A stretch of 6,056 nt of DNA from the NCBI GenBank assembly GCA_021732895.1, contig JAKFWE010000002.1:1-6056 (forward strand), written 5' to 3'. Source of the DNA: Allobosea sp. GTDB taxonomy: Bacteria; Pseudomonadota; Alphaproteobacteria; Rhizobiales; Beijerinckiaceae. Positions 1-6,056 of the stretch are shown one piece after another (positions within the stretch are counted from its first letter, which is position 1; each line of letters starts with the position of its first letter). A program made the position numbers and the translations under genes. The notes under the pieces are model-generated. The model was not told the origin of the DNA. It was given only the letters and a program-made list of their open reading frames with translations, and made no database searches.

Positions 1-1
1 T

Positions 2-748
2 GCGCGGGTCGAAGGCGGCAAGCTCGCCGCGCATCGCCTCCAGCGACAGCGCCATCGCGACGTCGGCCGCATTGACCAGCCGCTTCGCGTCCTCGCTCGC
101 CAGCACGGCCAGCGCCAGCGAGACCGTCGAGCCGTTGATGAGCGCGGAGGCGTCCTTCGCGCCCAGCGCGAATTCCGGAGCCAGCCCGGCCTTGGCCAGC
201 GCCGCGCGCGCCGGCATGCGCTTTCCCCGGTAGATCATCTCGGCCTCTTCGAAGCCGCAGACCGCAGCCGCCATATGGGCGAGCGGTGCGAGATCACCCG
301 AGGCGCCGACCGACCCCTTCTGCGGGATGACAGGATGCAGGCCGGCGTTGAGGCAGGCGAGCAGGCGCTCGACCAGTTCGACCTGAGGCCCGGAGAAGTT
401 CGAGGCGAAGGCGTTGGCGCGCAGCAGCATCGTCGCCCGCGCCACCTCCTCGGGGAAAGGCTCGCCGACGCCGGTGGCGTGGGCGTAGACGCTTCTGCGC
501 TGGTATTCCGCCATGTCCGCCATCAGCACGCGCTGATCCTTGAACAGGCCGACGCCGGTGTTGAAGGAATACATGAAGGGCGCGTCGTCGGTCATGAAAT
601 GACCGTCGATATGGGCGCGCGTCGCGGCGATGCGGGCGCGCGCATCCTTGCCGAGTTTCGCCTTCCCGCAGCGGCCATCCGGGCCTGGCCGGGCGACCTT
701 CATCACCTGCCGGCCCTTGAGGGTGCGTCCGTCGATCGAAATGGCCAT
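2..748 (-). CDS. HutH-like aromatic amino acid/histidine ammonia-lyase, 3'-truncated by the window edge
   Basis: This is a member of the MIO-dependent ammonia-lyase family (HAL/PAL/TAL), cytosolic enzymes that remove ammonia from histidine, phenylalanine or tyrosine to give the alpha,beta-unsaturated acid. Only the first 249 residues are present; family members have about 500, so the C-terminal half lies beyond base 1. The MIO-forming triad Ala149-Ser150-Gly151 sits in GSVGASGDLAPLAHM. Tyr60, in YSFNTGVG, matches the catalytic tyrosine loop (YGxNTGFG in classical HutH). Asn205, in ALINGS, matches the conserved LLNG asparagine. The substrate-selectivity pair is Ala89-His90, where HAL usually has Ser-His, PAL Phe-Leu and TAL His-Leu, which leans towards a histidine-type enzyme. 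The ATG at 748 has AGAGG five bases upstream. No other hut gene is visible and a terminator separates it from the upstream kinase operon. The family is certain; the substrate is not, so no symbol is given. Confidence 0.93.
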   Translation of the reverse strand, partial: MAISIDGRTLKGRQVMKVARPGPDGRCGKAKLGKDARARIAATRAHIDGHFMTDDAPFMYSFNTGVGLFKDQRVLMADMAEYQRRSVYAHATGVGEPFPEEVARATMLLRANAFASNFSGPQVELVERLLACLNAGLHPVIPQKGSVGASGDLAPLAHMAAAVCGFEEAEMIYRGKRMPARAALAKAGLAPEFALGAKDASALINGSTVSLALAVLASEDAKRLVNAADVAMALSLEAMRGELAAFDPR

Positions 749-753
749 GGCTG

Positions 754-758
754 CCTCT
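754..758 (-). promoter_or_regulatory. Ribosome binding site of the ammonia-lyase
   Basis: AGAGG on the minus strand lies five bases before the ATG at 748. It fixes that start, which also gives a normal family N-terminus (MAISIDG). No convincing promoter hexamers could be picked out in the remaining upstream stretch to the terminator at 825. Confidence 0.6.
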
Positions 759-824
759 ATCCGCTGTCAGGCGATCTAGCGGTCCCGGGGCGCAAAAGGA
801 AATCCGTTTCCGGAACCCGACGCG

Positions 825-848
825 AAAAACGCCCCGGATCGGGGCGTT
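825..848 (-). terminator. Intrinsic terminator of the HK1-response regulator operon
   Basis: Read on the minus strand, an 8-bp perfect stem (AACGCCCC, loop GATCC, GGGGCGTT) occupies 848-828. It runs directly into a T run at 829-825, whose first two T's also belong to the stem. It begins 34 bases after the response regulator stop codon and ends 76 bases before the lyase start. This is a standard Rho-independent terminator for the kinase operon and argues that the lyase is transcribed separately. On the plus strand the hairpin has no U tract after it, so it is directional. Confidence 0.85.
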
Positions 849-881
849 CGACAGTCGATCCGGCCTGCGGCCGCGCCGCGG

Positions 882-1253
882 TCACGCCGCCTTCTGCAAA
901 CAGGCCCCGATCTTGCCGAGCAGCCGCGGCAGGTCGATCGGCTTGGTGTCGAAGTCGGCGCAGCCGACCTCGACGCTCTTGGCCCGGTCGCTCGACAGCG
1001 CGTGCGCGGTCAGCGCGATAATCGGGATCGCGGCGGTGCGCGGCGCCGATTTGATCAGTTGCGTCGCCTCCCAGCCGTCCATCTCTCCCAGAGCGACATC
1101 CATCAGGATGAGGTCGGGCGTCTCCTGCGCCGCCATGGCGACGCCGCTGGGACCGTCTGGCGCGCAGCAGACGGCGAAGCCCTGCCGCTGCAGCCGCCTC
1201 GTCAGCATGTCACGGTTCATTTCATTGTCTTCGACGAGCAGGATCTTATGCAT
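882..1253 (-). CDS. Single-domain (DivK/CheY-like) response regulator
   Basis: A free-standing receiver domain of 123 residues with no output domain; it should accept phosphate from a histidine kinase and act by protein-protein contact or as a phosphorelay intermediate. All receiver landmarks are present: acidic pair Glu8-Asp9 (LLVEDNEMN), phosphoacceptor Asp52 (LILMDVAL), Thr82 (IALTAHA) and Lys104 (DTKPID). The VEDNEMN and LTAHA motifs resemble DivK and the receivers of hybrid kinases. One deviation is Gly56, where most family members have proline (LGEMDG instead of LPxMDG). The start codon overlaps the end of HK1 by 8 bases (ATGCATAA, 1253-1246). No good Shine-Dalgarno precedes it, so translation is probably coupled to HK1, its presumed cognate kinase. 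An intrinsic terminator follows. The family is certain; the DivK-like role is inferred from size and motifs. Confidence 0.95.
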   Translation of the reverse strand: MHKILLVEDNEMNRDMLTRRLQRQGFAVCCAPDGPSGVAMAAQETPDLILMDVALGEMDGWEATQLIKSAPRTAAIPIIALTAHALSSDRAKSVEVGCADFDTKPIDLPRLLGKIGACLQKAA

Positions 1254-2775
1254 GGGTCTGGGCCGCCGTCATGATCATGGGGGATTTGCGTTCGGCGATG
1301 GCCGCCAGCCTTCGGCTGAAACGATCCGGAGGGACGCCGGGCTTTTCGTCGTCGCGGTCGTTGGGAACGGCCAGGCGAGGCGTCGTCGGGACCACGATGG
1401 TGAAGGCGCTGCCGACGCCTTCGCGGCTTTCCACCTCGATGTCGCCGCCCATCAGCCGGCAGAGCTTGCGGCCGAGCGCCAACCCGAGGCCGGTGCCGCC
1501 GTATTTGCTGGCGCTGGAATCGTCACCGACGGTGAACTGTTCGAACAGCGAGGGAAGCTGGGCCTCGGCGATGCCGATTCCGCTGTCCTCGACGCGCAGC
1601 AGCAGGGTCGCCGCCCGTCCGACGCCGCTGCGCATGGCGCTGACGCGGATCGTGCCGTCGCGGGTGAACTTGGTCGCGTTGTCGAGAACCTGGTGCAGCG
1701 CCTGACGCAGCTTGCCGCCATCGCAGACGATGCCGCCTATGTCCGGCGCCGACGCAAGCGTAAGCGTGTTGCGGCCCTGCTCGGCGGCGCCGGTGAACTG
1801 TGCGATCGCCTCCTCGAGCAGGGGCGCGACATCGATCGGCTCGAGGTGCAGTTCCATCATGCCGGCCTCGATCTTCGACAGATCGAGCACCTCGTTGACC
1901 AGCCGCAGCAGATGATGGCCGGCGCTGTGGATGCGCTCGAGGTCCGAAGCGGTTTCCGCGTCATCCTCGTCGGCGGCGTCCTCGAGCAGGATCTGGCTGT
2001 AGCCGATCACGGCGTTGAGGGGCGTGCGCAGCTCGTGACTCATCTTGGCGAGGAAATCGGCCTTGGCTGCGCCGGCGCGCTCGGCTTCCTCGGTGGCGCG
2101 CCTGAGTTCGGCCGCGGTGGCGAGGTGGCCGCGCATCTCCGTCTCGAGCTCGCCCTGCGAGGCCAGCACCTTGGCGTAGAACAGCGCCATCATGGTGACG
2201 TAGAGCGAGGCCGCGACCGTGGAGACGAGGCCGAGCCCCTGCAGCGCCGCGAAATCCATGGCCGGCTCGCTTGCATAGCCAGCTTGCAGGAAGCCCCAGA
2301 ACACCGCGAAATTCAGCGCGAACATGCCGAGCACGATCAGGCGCAGGCGCGGCGCCGAGCCGAGATAGAAGAAGGCCAGCAGCGGGATCGTCAGCACCCA
2401 GGGCAGGGTCGGCGAGGTGACGCCGCCATAGAAGAAGCAGCTCCACAGGATGCAGAACATCAGGTTCTGGATCGAAATCAGCGCGAGCAGGTAATAGTGC
2501 CCGATCGCCCGCAGCACGAACGGAAAAATCCAGAACCCGGTGATCGAGGCCGCCAGCACGACGACCTCGAAGCCGGGCTTCGGATCGAGAATGTAGAGCG
2601 CCAGCGGCACGACGTTGCCGATGAACGGGCCGAACAGATGGCTGATCAGAAACATCCGCGCCTGTTTGCGCATCTCGCGATCGGCCGCGAGCTCGGCCGG
2701 GATGAACCAGTCGACGAGGTCGTTCAGGGCAGCCTGGGATGTCGGAAACGAGATCGCCATGTCGACCTGTCGCAT
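1246..2775 (-). CDS. Membrane sensor histidine kinase HK1 with an unrecognised ~6-segment N-terminal sensor region
   Basis: An inner-membrane kinase of 509 residues that should autophosphorylate and pass phosphate to the receiver encoded just downstream. Residues about 42-203 form roughly six hydrophobic segments (near 42-63, 69-90, 95-118, 124-140, 144-165, 178-203). They carry the motifs DWFIP (22-26), HLFGP (46-50), DPKPGF (64-69) and YGGVTSPTLPW (116-126). A charged, probably coiled-coil linker (about 205-240) follows, with no HAMP. HisKA has phosphoacceptor His247 in FLAKMSHELRTP, with the ExxT phosphatase motif Glu248-Thr251. HATPase_c shows Asn366 (DNATKF), G1 DSGIGI (397-402), F-box LFEQF (410-414) and G2 GGTGLGL (426-432). 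The first N-box position is Gln362 instead of Asn. A polar tail of about 48 residues, probably disordered, closes the protein. The start is ambiguous: ATG at 2775 is weakly preceded by GGCGGG, while Met6 at 2760 has AGG five bases upstream. HK2 starts much closer to DWFIP, so either is possible. Confidence 0.95.
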   Translation of the reverse strand: MRQVDMAISFPTSQAALNDLVDWFIPAELAADREMRKQARMFLISHLFGPFIGNVVPLALYILDPKPGFEVVVLAASITGFWIFPFVLRAIGHYYLLALISIQNLMFCILWSCFFYGGVTSPTLPWVLTIPLLAFFYLGSAPRLRLIVLGMFALNFAVFWGFLQAGYASEPAMDFAALQGLGLVSTVAASLYVTMMALFYAKVLASQGELETEMRGHLATAAELRRATEEAERAGAAKADFLAKMSHELRTPLNAVIGYSQILLEDAADEDDAETASDLERIHSAGHHLLRLVNEVLDLSKIEAGMMELHLEPIDVAPLLEEAIAQFTGAAEQGRNTLTLASAPDIGGIVCDGGKLRQALHQVLDNATKFTRDGTIRVSAMRSGVGRAATLLLRVEDSGIGIAEAQLPSLFEQFTVGDDSSASKYGGTGLGLALGRKLCRLMGGDIEVESREGVGSAFTIVVPTTPRLAVPNDRDDEKPGVPPDRFSRRLAAIAERKSPMIMTAAQTHA

Positions 2776-3026
2776 CGCGCCCGCCAGGCCGGCGGACGCC
2801 GTTGTTCGTTTCGCCAGGCGAACAGACGCGCGCGCCCGGCAGGCAGCAACGATGGCGCGTTCTGATTAAGACCGCGTAAACCGGGGCGGGGGCGGCGCTG
2901 TCGAATGCGATCGTGTAAGCGCTCCGTCAGCGTCAGGATCGGGCCGGAGACCAAATTTTAACAGCCAGTGACGTAAGGAAGGCGCCAGAGGCCCGTGGAA
3001 ATGCGTCATCATTCCGAGATTCGTTC
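2776..3026. promoter_or_regulatory. Divergent intergenic region between the two kinase operons
   Basis: This 251-base stretch separates the head-to-head kinase genes and must hold the promoters of both operons unless they are read from further away. It contains a 13-base palindrome (2810-2822), a G-rich run (about 2881-2893), a tandem CGTCAG repeat (2925-2936) and an AT-rich island, AAATTTTAA, at 2953-2961 that stands out in this GC-rich sequence. A purine-rich AAGGAAGG follows at 2975-2982, but it is too far upstream to serve the HK2 start. I could not assign -35/-10 pairs, a CtrA site or an ECF-sigma promoter with confidence on either strand. Open frames across it have no recognisable product. 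Confidence 0.5.
2810..2822. repeat. 13-base palindrome TTCGCCAGGCGAA upstream of HK1
   Basis: A perfect inverted repeat with 6-base arms around one central base. Overlapping it is an alternative pair of arms, TGTTCG (2803-2808) and CGAACA (2819-2824), ten bases apart. It lies 34 bases upstream of the HK1 ATG at 2775, so it could be an operator for a dimeric regulator or a small hairpin in the HK1 leader. The symmetry is seen directly; any function is inference, and short GC-rich palindromes also arise by chance. Confidence 0.35.
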
Positions 3027-4445
<1,419 letters not shown>

Positions 4446-4454
4446 GGCGATCGG

Positions 4455-6056
4455 ATGGCTTCCCCGATGATACAATCCGTGCCGATGCTCGCTGAAACCG
4501 GCCTGCCGCCTTCCGGAGCGGCGACCGAGCCGCCGGCGCGCCCGCATCTGCTGATCGTCGACGACATCGCCGACAACCGGACGATCCTCGCCCGCCGCTT
4601 CGAGCGGAGGGGTTTCGACATCAAGGAGGCGGCAAGCGGCGCCGAGGCGCTGGCGCTGATCGAGACGCACGCCTTCGACACCGTCATGCTCGACGTGATG
4701 ATGCCGGAGATGGACGGGACCGAGGTGCTGCGCCGCATCCGCGCGATCCATCCGGCCGCATTGCTTCCGGTGATCATGGTGACGGCGAGGACCCAGAGCG
4801 ACGACGTCGTCGCCGCGCTCCAGCTCGGCGCCAACGACTACGTCACCAAGCCGGTCGATTTCCAGGTCGCGCTGGCGCGGGTGAACAGCCAGATCGAGCG
4901 CAAGCGCGCCGAAATCGAAGCGCTGCGCGCTTCCGAGCGCCTGCGGCTGCTCAACCAGCAGCTCGAGCAGCGCGTCAGCGAACGCACGAGAACGCTGCTC
5001 GAGACCAATCTGCGTCTCGAAAGCGAAATTTCGCAGCGCCAGCAATCGGAGGCGCAGAACCAGTATCTCGCGCGCCATGACGCCCTGACCGGGCTGGGCA
5101 ACCGGCTGATGTTCCGCGAGGAGCTCGATCTCGCGCTCGCAATGGAGGCTGGCGGCGGAGACCATGTCTGCGTGCTCTTCATCGATCTCGACGGCTTCAA
5201 ATCGGTCAACGACGCGCTCGGGCACGCCATCGGCGACGCGTTGCTGAAGCTCGTCGCGGCGCGGCTCCGCGATTGCCTCGGCGACCAGGACCGGGTCGCG
5301 CGATTCGGGGGGGACGAGTTCGCGGTGATGACCCTGTGCGAGGGCGGCGTCGCGCCGGCGCTCGCGCTCGCCAGCCGCATCATCGCGACGCTGAGCGCCC
5401 CGGCCGAAATCGGCGGCCACCCCGTCCATGTCGGCGCCAGCATCGGCGTCGCCATGGCGCGCGAGGATTGCCGCACGCCCGAGGACCTGATCAAGGCCGC
5501 CGACATGGCGATGTATCGCGCCAAATCGGAAGGGCACGGGGTCTGGCGCCTGTTCGATCCGGCCATGGACGCGGCCGCGCAGGCGCGCCGCGCGCTCGAA
5601 CTCGACCTGCGCAATGCGCTGGTCGAGGGGGAGCTGATGCTGTTCTACCAGCCGCTGGTCAGCCTCGCGACGAACAAGGTCTCGGGCTTCGAGGCGCTGA
5701 TGCGCTGGCGCCATCCCGAGCGCGGCCCGATCTCGCCCGCCGAATTCATCCCGGTCGCCGAGGAGCTCGGGCTGATCGTGCAGCTCGGCGAATGGGCCCT
5801 GCGCCAGGCCTGCGCCGAGGCGGTGACCTGGCCCGACGAGATCAAGATCGCGGTCAACCTGTCGCCGATCCAGTTCCTGCGCGGCAATCTGGTGCCGTCG
5901 GTGATCAACGCCCTCGCCGCCTCCGGCCTCGCTCCGCATCGGCTCGAACTGGAGATCACCGAATCGGTGATGCTCGACAAGTCGGCGCGCAACCTCGACA
6001 CGCTGCGCCAGTTGCGGGAGCTCGGCGTGCGGATCGCGATGGATGATTTCGGAACC
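4455..6056 (+). CDS. REC-GGDEF-EAL cyclic-di-GMP response regulator, 3'-truncated by the window edge
   Basis: A soluble response regulator predicted to make and/or break cyclic di-GMP under receiver control; 534 residues are present with no stop. After a Pro/Ala-rich leader (1-30), the receiver (about 31-145) has Asp36-Asp37, phosphoacceptor Asp80 (VMLDVMMP), Thr110 and Lys132 (TKP). A coiled-coil-like linker spans about 146-205. GGDEF (about 206-370) opens with HDALTGLGNR, has metal-ligand Asp244 in FIDLDGFK and an intact GGDEF at 285-289. The inhibitory I-site, normally RxxD five residues earlier, reads GDQD (276-279), so its arginine is missing. EAL (from about 380) shows YQP (398-400), Glu413-Ala-Leu (FEALMRW), Asn468 (VNLSP), LELEITE (497-503) and Asp530-Asp531 (MDDFGT), all matching active phosphodiesterases. 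The final lysine/glutamate motifs fall outside the window. Both domains look catalytically competent so far; which activity dominates cannot be told. It starts 9 bases after HK2, its likely kinase. Confidence 0.96.
   Translation, partial: MASPMIQSVPMLAETGLPPSGAATEPPARPHLLIVDDIADNRTILARRFERRGFDIKEAASGAEALALIETHAFDTVMLDVMMPEMDGTEVLRRIRAIHPAALLPVIMVTARTQSDDVVAALQLGANDYVTKPVDFQVALARVNSQIERKRAEIEALRASERLRLLNQQLEQRVSERTRTLLETNLRLESEISQRQQSEAQNQYLARHDALTGLGNRLMFREELDLALAMEAGGGDHVCVLFIDLDGFKSVNDALGHAIGDALLKLVAARLRDCLGDQDRVARFGGDEFAVMTLCEGGVAPALALASRIIATLSAPAEIGGHPVHVGASIGVAMAREDCRTPEDLIKAADMAMYRAKSEGHGVWRLFDPAMDAAAQARRALELDLRNALVEGELMLFYQPLVSLATNKVSGFEALMRWRHPERGPISPAEFIPVAEELGLIVQLGEWALRQACAEAVTWPDEIKIAVNLSPIQFLRGNLVPSVINALAASGLAPHRLELEITESVMLDKSARNLDTLRQLRELGVRIAMDDFGT

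Noticed and set aside
798..811. Small hairpin GGAAA-TCCG-TTTCC between the lyase and the terminator
   Set aside because: A five-base stem with no T run and no known motif; too short to separate from chance.
275..1021. Plus-strand frame across the lyase and the terminator
   Set aside because: It is opposite the ASG-containing lyase and reads through the minus-strand terminator into the receiver; the product is not recognisable.
913..2865. Long plus-strand open frame (650 codons) opposite HK1 and its receiver
   Set aside because: It is antisense to two genes with complete catalytic motifs, its translation is rich in Arg, Ala, Gly and charged low-complexity runs, and it has no recognisable domain. 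Long antisense frames are expected in GC-rich coding DNA.
2925..2936. Tandem CGTCAG repeat in the divergent region as a regulator half-site pair
   Set aside because: Only two copies of a 6-base GC-rich unit, no match to a site I know, and no further clear copies nearby. It is noted in the intergenic entry only.
2724..2954. 76-codon minus-strand frame in the divergent region, overlapping the HK1 start
   Set aside because: The composition is Arg/Pro-rich, there is no domain or good ribosome site, and it overlaps HK1 out of frame.
2990..3026. General-stress (EcfG-type) promoter suggested by GGAAA ... CGTT before HK2
   Set aside because: The upstream element lacks the GGAAC core and the CGTT lies directly against the HK2 start codon, leaving no room for a leader.

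Overview
The window is GC-rich (roughly two thirds G+C by eye) and reads as bacterial chromosome. The mix of a DivK/CheY-like single-domain response regulator, HisKA-type membrane kinases without HAMP domains, a REC-GGDEF-EAL protein and a HutH-like lyase fits an alphaproteobacterium, most likely of the Hyphomicrobiales (Rhizobiales). That taxonomic call is inference from protein character only. I see no tRNA, rRNA, CRISPR array, insertion sequence or phage gene.

Layout. Three genes lie on the minus strand on the left. A histidine/aromatic amino-acid ammonia-lyase runs off the left edge (2-748, C-terminal half missing). It is separated by an intrinsic terminator (825-848, minus strand) from a two-gene operon of a membrane histidine kinase (HK1, 1246-2775) and a single-domain response regulator (882-1253). 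The two operon genes overlap by 8 bases. A divergent intergenic region of about 250 bp (2776-3026) follows. On the right, on the plus strand, are a second membrane histidine kinase (HK2, 3027-4445) and, 9 bases after its stop, a REC-GGDEF-EAL cyclic-di-GMP regulator that runs off the right edge (4455-6056).

How the genes fit together. HK1 and HK2 are paralogues over their whole length. Beyond the generic kinase core, they share an N-terminal hydrophobic sensor region of about six membrane segments that aligns almost without gaps and carries the same signature motifs (DWFIP, HLFGP, DPxPGF, YGGVxSPxLPW, FFYL). I do not recognise this region as a named sensor domain. Each kinase sits beside a different receiver: HK1 beside a free receiver with no output domain, HK2 beside a receiver fused to c-di-GMP synthesis and hydrolysis domains. 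The natural reading is a duplicated and diverged membrane-sensing two-component locus with two phosphotransfer branches, at least one ending in c-di-GMP control. The signal, and any cross-talk between branches, cannot be read from the sequence. The lyase is terminator-separated and probably an independent neighbour.
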